From Adiantum capillus-veneris (taxonomy: Eukaryota > Streptophyta > Polypodiopsida > Polypodiales > Pteridaceae): a DNA stretch of 64,000 bases. This document shows, piece after piece, positions 1 through 8,779 of this stretch. The notes beneath the pieces are model-generated. The model searched no databases. It was not told the origin of the DNA and was given only the letters and a program-made list of their open reading frames with translations. Location of the stretch: positions 43,097,037 through 43,161,036 of the forward strand of contig CM043966.1 in assembly GCA_014529385.2 (NCBI GenBank), written 5' to 3'. The position numbers and the translations under genes are program-made. The number at the start of each line of letters is the position of its first letter. The first letter of the stretch is position 1.

Positions 1-337
1 TGATACTATCCTCTAAGTGACAAAGAAATAGGCAGGCATAAACGATAGCAAAATTAGACCCCATGGGAGTGCCTTTGTTTTGTTGCCAATAGTTTCCCTG
101 GAAAGAGATGTAATGGTGGCAAAGAGAGGATGATGCTCCTTTTGGGTAAGTAATACTTGTGCTAGATAGAGTCAAAGAGGGCAAGCAAACCTTGTTGAAT
201 GGGGATGCTAGAATATAATGATTCAACATTAAACGTGAACAAAAGGACATTAGAAGGAAGGAAAAGAGAGGAGATATCCTTGATGAGTGAAAAAGAGTTC
301 TTAAGGTGTTGTCTCTTTGTGACAAGGATAAGGAGAA
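1..337 (-). pseudogene. Penelope-like reverse transcriptase fragment
   Basis: Reverse-strand translation gives two blocks typical of Penelope-like element RTs. FNVESLYSSIP (about 203-233) matches the first catalytic motif, usually DVxSLYTxIPHxxG. FQGNYWQQNKGTPMGS followed by LFLCHLEDSI (about 1-105) matches the QxxGxxMGS motif and the downstream E-containing helix. The blocks are in different frames and a stop follows the first, so the gene is decayed. The first motif has Asn for the catalytic Asp. The fragment ends at about 337, where the first L1 LTR begins, and its 3' half (YxDD region and any GIY-YIG endonuclease) lies outside the window. RT identity is seen in sequence; assignment to Penelope-like rather than another RT class is inference from these motifs. 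Confidence 0.72.
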
Positions 338-1623
338 TTTTTTGCCAATATTGGTGTGCATCATTGAAGGTTTCCAAACAATGGGAGTGCACAGCAAAGT
401 GATGGAGTTGGAGCCCGACATCGAGGGTTTGCATGAAATTTTATGGATCGACAGCTAGATCACCATGTAGTGAATGCCAATGTAGTAGAATTTGGGAAAA
501 AATTGGGTTTGCTTACAAATTCTTTGGGATGAAATGTTCAGAGTTTTGAGCACTTTGGAGGTTTGTCGCTTGAGCAGCTACCACGTGGCGGGTCCGATAA
601 GTCCCACATGTAATGAAAAAGAGTCTAAGGTATATAGGATGGCGCATTGATTCTCCCAAGGCATCAAAAAGGAGGCGTGAGCTCCTTGAACTCCCCCACC
701 AATGGAGTTAGGCCAGTGGTGGCGCTATGCACGCTGCTCACGACGTCGTTAGGGGTTTTTGTTGTCGACAAAGGGTGGTGTGTTTTTGGCTGTCGGCGCG
801 CTATCAGATGGCGTGGTCATGAAGTTGATGATGTGGCACTGGCAACAGGCAGTAGTTCTCATTGCACCCATCAACGGACAATTCTTTTAATAGTAAGGGG
901 GTCCCATGGCATTGTCATGCCGCCCTCCCATATAGCTTGAGGGACAAGCATGCCGAATTAGAAGGCGGGCCACATGCACACATGCAAAGGAAACCGAGAA
1001 TAGGAAAGGAGGCTCAAGTAAATAAGGAGGCCTCACACGCCCTACAGGAGGCTGGCTTTTTGACATTTTTGGGGAGCTCGTTTGGAAAAAGGAGAGCTCA
1101 ACGGTTGAGCTTTCAATAACATTTTTGGCAATCTCTTAAAAAAGGAAGTTTGGTGCCAACAAGGGTGCCATCAATAGGTTTTTCCTTGACCTCTCAACAA
1201 CGAGGACCACACGGAGGTGAAGCCAGAGGTTGCTCAATTGTTTTTGCGCTCATCATAATTATTCCGACAGAACCTTTGTAGCAGGTTTCATGGTTGTTGT
1301 ACATGATGTTCTTTGCCACAATTGAAGCAAACCGTATCAGAACTTGTCACCATTTCTTCCCCCTTCTTCTCTTCACTCTGTTCTAACCTTCTGGTGCGTG
1401 TGTTTGAGGTGTGAGTGCCTCCCCGGGCCTGTGTGTGAGACAGAGAAAGAGGGAGTGGTGTGTGTTGTAGCATAGTCATAAACGGGAAAAAATCGATGTG
1501 GTATGTTGTCAGCTGTGCAAGTTTTGAAGGTGAACTTTAGTGGATTGGGGTGCAATGATTATTCTGGGCTATAGAGAGGCGGATTGTTTGTGTGCCGAGT
1601 GTATTCCCCTTTCCCCCTATCCA
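338..1623 (+). repeat. L1 LTR-like repeat, copy A
   Basis: First of three same-orientation copies of a ~1.3 kb repeat (others 2872-3103 plus 8780-9862, and 16111-17381). The copies align from TTTTTTGCCAATATT to a shared right end CCCCTATCCA, after which copies A and B continue into the same internal sequence while copy C does not. That makes CA at 1622-1623 a plausible LTR terminus. The left end is uncertain because copy A is joined to Penelope-like sequence at about 337. A TATA-like box lies within. No coding function is seen in the sense direction; an antisense zinc-knuckle-like string occurs at about 1290-1330. Confidence 0.7.
629..640 (+). promoter_or_regulatory. TATA-like box of L1 LTR copy A
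   Basis: AGGTATATAGGATGG is conserved in all three L1 LTR copies (about 629, 8846 and 16408) in a GAGTCTAAGG context. Conservation in an otherwise drifting repeat suggests a core promoter. Confidence 0.45.
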
Positions 1624-2871
1624 TCTTCTGGTGTCCCCATGGAGGAGCATGTTGATGCTCCAATTTGAAGTTGTAAGCAGAATTTGAAGACAGCAAAGAT
1701 GATGGATCCGAGTTTCCGCCCCATATTTATAGGTGTTGAAGACCCTGAATATTGGTTAGGAAATTTTGATGGATGCGGAAAGCTGCAAACGGTGCCGTTG
1801 TAGATGCACGGACGAGCAAACGTTGGTTCGACGATTTGAAGTGTGATGATTGAAGTTCATGGAAGCAACTACAAAGCCAATTTCTAAAGCGTTTATAAAG
1901 GTGGTTACTCCGGAAGAGACTGGTGCAAAGCACAAGGCAGTATGCCAAGGCTTAAGTAAGGATTTTTTAGTTTTTTTGTGAGAATACTGAAGCATGGTAG
2001 AAGGAGTTAGAGGTTGCTACTCGGTCAAAGGCAACCAGTACTTGAAGTGTTTGGAGTGCTTGCATCCAAAGATCAGAGAAAAGGTCGAATACAATGCTGA
2101 TACTTCTAATGATACAGTGTGTTTGGCCAAGGTGAAGAACAAAAAGGTGAAGCCTTGTTAAACCTTGCAATCTATATGCCTTCTGTGGCGGAAGTGGAGT
2201 GTTCTATGGTTCAACCAGAGGCGCTGCCAATTGTTCAAAGTACAAAACCTTTTGAGTTAAGGTCTATGGTCAATTTTTCTCCTTGGAGGTTTCCAATTTA
2301 CATGTGCTGATGATGAGTGAGCTTGTCAACGAGGATGAGCCTCTTGTCAAAGAGAATGTGTTTGCAAAAGAGATAGTCAATGTCAAGATCCATGAGCAGC
2401 ATGAGTAGGTAAAGCTTGTTTTCTTAAAGAAAGTGCAGAATGTGGTAGCAGAGTGCAATCATGTTGCAGATGCCAAGAGCTTGGAGGGAGGTGAAGAAAG
2501 TGCGCAAAGCCTAGATGATGGTCAGGCTTTGTGGAGCAGTAGAAGGATGAGGGTGTTGATACAAAGTCGGCATGTAGTGGTGATGAAGATGAAGATACAA
2601 GCTTGAGTCTTTGGGAAGCAAGTAAGAGGATAGAATGGATGAGTTCACATCTTATGGCAAGGAGACTGAGTCTGATGAGCGGGTGCTAATAAAGGTTTGA
2701 TCACTTCGATTGGTGTGCCATTTGAGGTTTTTTGAGCCTCGCAAGGGTTTGTATGTGTTTTATGCAGCAAGTGGAGGCCATGGGAAGCTACAGATTTTCA
2801 ATCGGGAATTGAGTCAGTTAGATATTGAAGTTTGAAGTGGGTGGCAATTGTCAACGAAGTGGTATCTGATG
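1624..2871 (+). pseudogene. gag: L1-A internal region: decayed gypsy-type gag, internally deleted
   Basis: After the LTR end comes TCTTCTGGTGTCCCC, a possible primer-binding site (TGGTGTCC at 1628) whose tRNA I cannot name. From ATG 1699/1702 broken frames read DPSF..FIGVEDPEYWL, then LQTVPL, then a Trp/Leu-rich stretch ending FLKRF, the pattern of Retrotrans_gag domains. At about 2040-2110 follow LECLHPKIREKVEY and a downstream AKVKNKK. Several stops and frameshifts are present. Copy A keeps ~50 bases after GATCA (about 2070-2120) that the L1-B units lack. At about 2692 GTGCTAATAAAGG is joined directly to TTTGATCACTTCG, although these lie ~4.6 kb apart in L1-B, so the acidic ORF is deleted here. 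Confidence 0.6.
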
Positions 2872-3103
2872 TTTTTTGCCAATATTAGTGCACATCGTTC
2901 AAGGTTTTCGAACCATGGGAGTGCAGAGCAAAGCGATGGAGTTGGAGCCCACGACACCAGGGGTTTCAATGAAATTTTACGGATAGGCAGGTAGATCACC
3001 ATGCAACAAATTCCAATGCATTAGAATTTGGGATAAAAATCGGTTTTTTTACAAATTCTTTGGGGTGAAATGTTGAGAGTTTTGAGCACTTTGAAGGTCT
3101 ACC
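2872..3103 (+). repeat. L1 LTR-like repeat, copy B, left part
   Basis: Left ~230 bases of the second L1 LTR copy, matching 338-570 and 16111-16340. It is interrupted after GGTCTACC by the C1 insertion and resumes at 8780. CTACC at 3099-3103 is the left target-site copy. Confidence 0.8.
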
Positions 3104-3879
3104 TGTTAGGAAATAAGACGTAGCTAAACTTGATTTTTGAGTAGATTACTTAATGGAGAGAGATAGATTTCACACACAAGAGATTATAGAGTAGAGAGAG
3201 AGAGAGAGAGTACACACGATATACATGGTTCACCCAATGTGGGCTACGTCCACGGGAAAGCAGCCACTCAATGGCTTTAGTACTTCAAAACAAGAAGTAG
3301 TTTACAAAGGGATTATACCCTTAATGGAGCTCCCGCCTTGCTTCACTCTCACCACCTCACACTCACCTTGTTGCATCAACTTCACACTCTGAAATGTGTG
3401 TAGAAATGGCCTCCTTTTATAGGCCAAAAGGGCTGCCCTCTCTTATGAGAGACAGCCATGTGTAGCCGCCCTTGTGCGAATAAGTCCAAATCGGACCCTC
3501 GAATCCGCCCATGTGTGGCCGCCCTTGAGAAGACAAGTCCGCTTTTGAATTCGGCCACCGGCTATTGAATTCGGCCACCGGCCATCAGCCATTGACTACC
3601 GACCACCGGCCAACCGACCGGTTGTTTTCCGACCACTTTCCGGCCGCCGACCGGCCATAATATTCCGGTGAAAAAGAATATTCCGGCGAAATAAAAAGTC
3701 TCGGGGGCCTCCGCCCCCGAGGCCTTTAAAGTTGCCCCTGATTCTTGTCCGTGAAAATTTTGGTTTTCGGTGAGTGATTTTCCTTCACGCACGATGGCTT
3801 CTCCTCATAATGGGGGCCTTACAAATGTGCGCTTTTACCACAGAAAATTACAAGGGTAAATCAGGCTCCATACTTAACA
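3104..3879 (-). repeat. C1 3' LTR
   Basis: 776 bp, TGTTAGGAAATAAG to CCATACTTAACA. It contains a short (GA)n near 3190, the reverse-strand TATA sequence CTATAAAAGGAGG at 3411-3423, and a GC-rich block of short CGGCCACCGG repeats (3550-3655). That block differs from the other LTR by small indels. Confidence 0.92.
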
Positions 3880-3894
3880 ATCTCCCACTTGGAG
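3880..3894 (-). other. C1 polypurine tract
   Basis: On the reverse strand the sequence abutting the 3' LTR reads CCAAGTGGGAGATTG, the standard copia polypurine tract for plus-strand DNA priming. Confidence 0.85.
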
Positions 3895-3963
3895 ACTGAT
3901 CTCCAAACCAAACCTGTGACTGCTTTCCATTCTGGCTTCTTATCCTTGAATGCCGATTGAAGA

Positions 3964-6549
3964 TTAGCAAAAGCTCAACTTCTCCTTGTTGACCACCTTT
4001 GTAAACATGTCTGCAGGATTTTCACTTGTATGCACCTTTCCTAGCTTTAGTTGTCCCTGTTCCAAAAGAGTGCGTATGAAGTGATATCTCACCTCAATGT
4101 GCTTTGTCCTTGAATGAAAGGCTGAGTTCTTCGCAAGATGGATAGCGCTTTGGCTATCACTGTACAAGACACAATTGTCTTGTTTGAATCCAAGCTCTTC
4201 TAAGAATCTGTGAAGCCACATAATTTCTTTGCTTGCCTCCGTCTTTGCTACATACTCTGATTCCGTGGTAGAAAGTGAAACCACTTTCTGCAACTTTGAA
4301 GCCCAGCTTACTGCTGTGCCTCCAACCATGAACACATAGCCAGTAGTGCTCCTTCGAGTATCTTTGTCACCTGCCATATCTGCATCAGCATACCCTTCTA
4401 GAAAAATATCAGTTCCTCCAAAATACAAAGCATTTGTTGTTGTCCCTTTTAGATACCTAAGTATCCACTTCACAGCTTGCCAATGCTCTTTACCTGGGTT
4501 GTCCATGAACCTACTCACAACTCCCATTGCATGTGCAATGTCTGGCCTTGTCCAGACCATAGCATACATTAGAGAACCTACCGCTGCAGCATATGGAACT
4601 TTAGACATATAGGCTATCTCCTCTTGTGTCTTTGGACACATATCCTTCGTTAGTTTAAAATGACCAGCCAAAGGTGTAGAAACTGGTTTTTCATTTTGCA
4701 TTGCAAACCTTTCTAGTACCTTCTTGATGTAATCTTCTTGAAATAGCTTTATTGTCTTCTTCGTCCTGTCCCTTGATATTTTCATACCAAGTATCCTCTT
4801 TGCAGCACCTAAATCTTTCATTGAAAAAGATTTGGACAGCTCCTCTTTTAGGTCTTTGATGTCCTGCATGTTAGCACTTACAATCAACATGTCATCAACA
4901 TACAACATTAGGATGATGAATTTCCCATCTCCCAAATTCTTCGTGTAGACGCAGTGATCCGAGTTGCATCTTGTGAATCCATGATCCAACATCCATCGAT
5001 CAAACTTCAAGTACCATTGTCTTGATGCTTGCTTTAAACCATACAAGCTCTTCTTTAATCTGCAAACCATTTTCTCCTTACCTTTTACTTCATACCCCTT
5101 TGGTTGAAGCATGTAGATTTCCTCCTCTAAGTCACCGTGAGGGAATGCCGTATTTACATCCATTTGCTCAAGATTTAGATCATGAGCAGCCACAAGGCTT
5201 AAGACAAGCCTAATTGAGTTCATTTTTACAACATGAGAAAATATTTCATTGAAGTCAATACCTTTCTTTTGAGAAAAACCTTTTACCACAAGCCTAGACT
5301 TGTACCTTTTTTTCCCACCTTCTTCTTCCTTTAGCTTGTACACCCATTTGTTTTGAAGTGCCCGCTTACCTTTAGGCAACTCAACCAACTCCCATGTTTG
5401 GTTGTGATGTAGTGAGTCCATCTCCACTTGCATGCTCTTCGTCCATTCTTCTTTGGATTCATGTTGCATAGCTTCTTCATATGATTTCGGCTCTCCAGAA
5501 TCTGAGGTCAAGAGATGGTTGAAGGAAGGAACAAACCTTTCTGGAGGTCTACTTGCTCTTGTAGATCTTCGGGGAATAGGTTGAGGCTCCTCATTTGGTT
5601 GACGTTGTTGCACATTGTCACCGTTTGCAGTCCTTGAGTCTTCACCGTCCTCAAGCTCCATGTACTCATCACCTGTTTCTTTTGTTTGTTTTCTTTCCAA
5701 GTAATCTTTGTACATATTTTTTTCGTTAAAAATTACATCCCTACTCCTTAAGATTTTACCATCTTCAGGATTCCATAGGCGATACCCAAAGTCTCCTTCT
5801 CCATAGCCAATGAAGAAACACTTTTTGGACTTTGCATCTAACTTTGATCTTAGGCTTCTATCTATGTGCATGAAAGCCTCACACCCAAACACTTTGAGAA
5901 ATGCATAATTCACCGGTTTACCTGTCCGTGCCTCTTCTGGAACTCCCCCATCCAATGCCGTTGAGGGTGACCGATTGATTAAGTACACAGACGTACTTAC
6001 AACTTCCGCCCAAAGCTCAAGCGGTAGGCCTGCATGTAGCCGCATGCTTCGTGCTCGTTCCATGATTGTCATGTTCATCCTTTCCGAAATCCCATTTTGT
6101 TGAGGTGTCCTTGGGGTTGTCCTTTGCCTCCGAATGCCATTGCTAGCACAAAATCTTTCAAAAGCTTGGCTGCAATATTCGCCTCCATTGTCGGATTTGA
6201 GGCATTTAACCTTGGTACCTGTTTCATTCTCCGCAAAGGCTTTCCACCTTTGAAATATGGAAAATACATCGGATTTATTCTTCATGACATAAACCCATGT
6301 TTTTCTAGTCGCATCGTCTATGAATGTTACATAGTACAATGAGCCACCAAGTGATGGTGTACTTGCAGGACCCCAAACATCAGAATGAACCAACTCAAGT
6401 TTTTTATTTTTTCTTTCATTTCCTGATTTTTGAAATTTTACCCTCTTTTGTTTACCATAAACACAATCTTCACAGAACTCTAAGTCCACTTCTTTCAAAC
6501 CTGGTAGAAGCTTCTTTGTTTGAAGGATTTGCATTTCTTTGGTACTCAT
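3964..6549 (-). CDS. pol: C1 Pol: integrase, reverse transcriptase, RNase H
   Basis: An uninterrupted 861-codon frame holding most of a copia polyprotein. Residues 1-45 are the GAG-pre-integrase Zn region (FCEDCVYGKQ). The integrase core has the catalytic triad D57 (HSDVWGP), D120 (SDNGGEY) and E156 (NGISERMN). The RT domain starts near 390 (NKWVYKLK), keeps QMDVNTAFPHG, and has the YVDDM active site at about 550. RNase H occupies about 700-850 (GYADADMAG, STTESEY, YSDSQSAIHLAKN), and the frame ends NPADMFTK. The real polyprotein started upstream in gag; the Met used here is internal, and the frame is cut from protease by an amber codon. Products would act in cytoplasmic virus-like particles and in chromosomal integration. 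FSHVV replaces the usual FSPVV. It is probably not expressed as a functional protein now. Confidence 0.93.
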   Translation of the reverse strand: MSTKEMQILQTKKLLPGLKEVDLEFCEDCVYGKQKRVKFQKSGNERKNKKLELVHSDVWGPASTPSLGGSLYYVTFIDDATRKTWVYVMKNKSDVFSIFQRWKAFAENETGTKVKCLKSDNGGEYCSQAFERFCASNGIRRQRTTPRTPQQNGISERMNMTIMERARSMRLHAGLPLELWAEVVSTSVYLINRSPSTALDGGVPEEARTGKPVNYAFLKVFGCEAFMHIDRSLRSKLDAKSKKCFFIGYGEGDFGYRLWNPEDGKILRSRDVIFNEKNMYKDYLERKQTKETGDEYMELEDGEDSRTANGDNVQQRQPNEEPQPIPRRSTRASRPPERFVPSFNHLLTSDSGEPKSYEEAMQHESKEEWTKSMQVEMDSLHHNQTWELVELPKGKRALQNKWVYKLKEEEGGKKRYKSRLVVKGFSQKKGIDFNEIFSHVVKMNSIRLVLSLVAAHDLNLEQMDVNTAFPHGDLEEEIYMLQPKGYEVKGKEKMVCRLKKSLYGLKQASRQWYLKFDRWMLDHGFTRCNSDHCVYTKNLGDGKFIILMLYVDDMLIVSANMQDIKDLKEELSKSFSMKDLGAAKRILGMKISRDRTKKTIKLFQEDYIKKVLERFAMQNEKPVSTPLAGHFKLTKDMCPKTQEEIAYMSKVPYAAAVGSLMYAMVWTRPDIAHAMGVVSRFMDNPGKEHWQAVKWILRYLKGTTTNALYFGGTDIFLEGYADADMAGDKDTRRSTTGYVFMVGGTAVSWASKLQKVVSLSTTESEYVAKTEASKEIMWLHRFLEELGFKQDNCVLYSDSQSAIHLAKNSAFHSRTKHIEVRYHFIRTLLEQGQLKLGKVHTSENPADMFTKVVNKEKLSFC

Positions 6550-6562
6550 ATGCCCAAGTCGG

Positions 6563-6784
6563 TAGTGCTACACCACACTCTCAACTTCTGTAGTTACTGC
6601 ACAAGCTGAAGGTTGCATGCTAACAGTACACAAGTAAAGTGTACCGACTTTTTCACCCTTGGCAACCACCAAATAGTGCTACACCACACTCTCAGCTTCT
6701 GTAGTTACTGCACAAGCTGAAGGTTGCATGCTAACAGTACACAAGTAAAGTGTACCGACTTTTTCACCCTTGGCAACCACCAAA
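6563..6784 (-). repeat. 111-bp tandem duplication in C1 pol
   Basis: Two nearly identical 111-bp units (6563-6673 and 6674-6784) cover the end of the protease/linker region. 111 is a multiple of three, so the frame is preserved. Both units carry the same TAG in place of the Trp codon expected before H(Y/R)RLGHMS, so the nonsense mutation appears to predate the duplication. Confidence 0.93.
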
Positions 6785-7065
6785 GATCCCTTTGAGATCT
6801 TCCACCGTTTGTTTCCGAATGCAATGTTGTGACCTTCATCGTCCAATTGTCCTGTAGAGATCAAATTTTTGCGAAGAGAAGGAACATGCCTAACATCTTT
6901 AAGCTTCCATTCATTTCCGTTAGCAGTTTTGACAGAAAATGTACCTTTGCCGACAATCTCACAAGCTTCATCGTCTCCCAAGTATACATACCCAAAATTA
7001 CCTTTGGTGTAGTCTTGGAAATGTTGCTTGTGTGGTGTCGCATGGAATGAAGCCCCAGAATCTAC
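6677..7065 (-). pseudogene. C1 aspartic protease segment between two amber codons
   Basis: The reverse frame reads IVDSGASFHATP just after an amber codon at 7066-7068, the DSG being the active site of a retropepsin-like protease. It runs through GDDEACEIVGKG and WKLKDVRHVPSLRKNLISTGQLDDEGH, the usual copia protease C-terminus, and stops at SVV-amber near 6679. It is in frame with gag upstream and pol downstream, so only the two stops prevent a single polyprotein. Family knowledge: the protease processes Gag-Pol. Confidence 0.88.
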
Positions 7066-7068
7066 TAT

Positions 7069-7941
7069 CTAGGAATTAGACACATTGTCTAATGAGAGAA
7101 TTAGAGCATCTTGCTCTACTTTACCTGCCACATTGGCCTCCGATGTTGGCTTGTTGTCTTGAGACTCTGTTTCCTTCTTCTTCTTGGACCAGCAATCCTT
7201 CTTGACGTGGCCCTTCTTGCCGCAGTTCCAACATTCAAGAACTGACTTTGTCCGTGACTTGCTCCGCCTTGAGCGATCACGACCCTTTTGGTTTTTGAAC
7301 CTCTCCTTAGGCCTTCCTCTTGTTTCCACTGATAGTGCTGCACTTGATGATTCTCCTGTGCTTCTCCTTCGCATTTCCTCGCTTAGGAGAACACCCACAA
7401 CATCATCAAACTTAAGAGTACTTGTGCCAGAGATAGAATTACTTACAGCCATCACAAGGCTGTCCCAACTATCCGGTAGAGATGATAGTATAAGGAGAGC
7501 TCGCACTTCGTCATCGAAATTGATTTTCACTGATTGAAGTTGACTTACGTTTGTGTTAAAGTCATTTAGGTGTTCTGCAACTGAACCATTCTCTGCCATC
7601 TTTAGATTGAACAAGCGCTTCATAAGAAATACCTTATTGGATGCCGATGGTTTCTCGTAGAAGTCGTCAAGTGACTTCATCAAGTCCTCCGTGGTCTTCA
7701 TCTCCGAAACATTGAAGGCCACCGTTGACGCCAAGCTTAACCGGATTGTTCCCAGTGCCTTTCGATCAAGGACAATCCATGCTTCATCTGCCATTGTTGC
7801 GGGCTTCTTCGCAAGACCGCCTAGTGGCAAATAGAGGTCCTTCTGGTAGAGATAGTCTTCAATCTGCATCTTCCAATGTTGGTAGTTTTTGCCGTTGAAC
7901 TTCTCAATCTTGAGCTTCCCTTCCTCCGCCATAACTCCCAC
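7069..7941 (-). CDS. gag: C1 Gag (UBN2-type) with zinc knuckle
   Basis: A 290-codon frame beginning shortly after the PBS. The N-terminus (EKFNGKNYQHWKMQIEDYL) is the typical copia Gag start. The central UBN2 region includes MKSLDDFYEKPSASNKVFLMKRLFNL and LPDSWDSL. A basic stretch leads to a CCHC knuckle, CWNCGKKGHVKKDC, near residues 235-248. The frame stops at an amber codon that replaces the Trp preceding the protease DSG motif. Gag forms the cytoplasmic particle that packages element RNA. A 290-aa Gag of normal layout could still be made from this locus if the LTR promoter works. Confidence 0.92.
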   Translation of the reverse strand: MGVMAEEGKLKIEKFNGKNYQHWKMQIEDYLYQKDLYLPLGGLAKKPATMADEAWIVLDRKALGTIRLSLASTVAFNVSEMKTTEDLMKSLDDFYEKPSASNKVFLMKRLFNLKMAENGSVAEHLNDFNTNVSQLQSVKINFDDEVRALLILSSLPDSWDSLVMAVSNSISGTSTLKFDDVVGVLLSEEMRRRSTGESSSAALSVETRGRPKERFKNQKGRDRSRRSKSRTKSVLECWNCGKKGHVKKDCWSKKKKETESQDNKPTSEANVAGKVEQDALILSLDNVSNS

Positions 7942-7991
7942 TCAATTCAAGGAAATCTTTCCTTGAGATAATTTAGCTACAAGCAAACCTT

Positions 7992-8003
7992 GCTCTGATA
8001 CCA
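7992..8003 (-). other. C1 primer-binding site, tRNA-iMet type
   Basis: The reverse strand reads TGGTATCAGAGC two bases inside the 5' LTR, the sequence complementary to the 3' end of plant initiator-Met tRNA used by most plant copia elements. Confidence 0.93.
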
Positions 8004-8005
8004 GT

Positions 8006-8774
8006 TGTTAGGAAATAAGACGTAGCTAAACTTGATTTTTGAGTAGATTACTTAATGGAGAGAGATAGATTTCACACACAAGAGATTATAGAGTAGAGAG
8101 AGAGAGAGAGAGTACACACGATATACGTGGTTCACCCAATGTGGGCTACGTCCACGGGAAAACAGCCACTGAATGGCTTTAGTACTTCAAAACAAGAAGT
8201 AGTTTACAAAGGGATTATACCCTTAATGGAGCTCCCGCCTTGCTTCACTCTCACCACCTCACACTCACCTTGTTGCATCAACTTCACACTCTGAAATGTG
8301 TGTAGAAATGGCCTCCTTTTATAGGCCAAAAGGGCTGCCCTCTCTTATGAGAGACAGCCATGTGTAGCCGCCCTTGTGCGAATAAGTCCAAATCCGACCC
8401 TCCAATCTGCCCATGTGTGGCCGCCCTTGAGAAGACAAGTCCGCTTTTGAATTCGGCCACCGTCCACCGGCCATTGACTTCCGACCACCGGCCATCAGCC
8501 ATTGACTACCGGCCACCGGCCAACCGACCGGTTGTTTTCCGACCACTTTCCGGCCGCCGTCCGGCCATAATATTCCAGCGAAAAAGAATATTCCGGTGAA
8601 ATAAAAAGTCTCGGGGGCCTTTAAAGTTGCCCCTGATTATTGTCCGTGAAAATTTTGGTTTCCGGTGAGTGATTTTACTTCACGCACGATGGCTTCTCCT
8701 CATTATGGGGGCCTTACAAATGTGCGCTTTTACCACAAAAAATTACAAGGGTAAATCAGGCTCCATACTTAACA
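8006..8774 (-). repeat. C1 5' LTR (promoter-bearing for this orientation)
   Basis: 769 bp, TGTTAGG to TTAACA. On the reverse strand CTATAAAAGGAGG (8312-8325) is a good TATA box. It has one polymorphic GC-rich block relative to the other LTR, including loss of about 15 bases near 8617 that remain at 3706-3720. Confidence 0.92.
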
Positions 8775-8779
8775 CTGCC

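Larger units (their letters stand above)
3104..8774 (-). mobile_element. C1: near-complete Ty1/copia element
   Basis: A 5.67 kb element with two similar ~770-bp LTRs (3104-3879, 8006-8774) bounded by TGTTAGG and TTAACA. It has an initiator-Met PBS, a polypurine tract, a gag ORF and a long pol ORF in the canonical copia order Gag, PR, INT, RT, RH. Flanks are CTACC (3099-3103) and CTGCC (8775-8779), a 5-bp target duplication with one change. The intact target GGTCTACCGCTTGAGGAG is seen at about 16333 in L1 LTR copy C, so insertion into LTR copy B is directly supported. The reading frame is broken by two amber codons and carries a 111-bp duplication. By eye the LTRs differ at numerous positions and small indels, so it is not a very recent insertion. 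Confidence 0.95.

Noticed and set aside
4346-7537. Plus-strand frames inside C1 gag-pol
   Set aside because: Antisense shadows of a well-supported copia polyprotein; no domain of their own.
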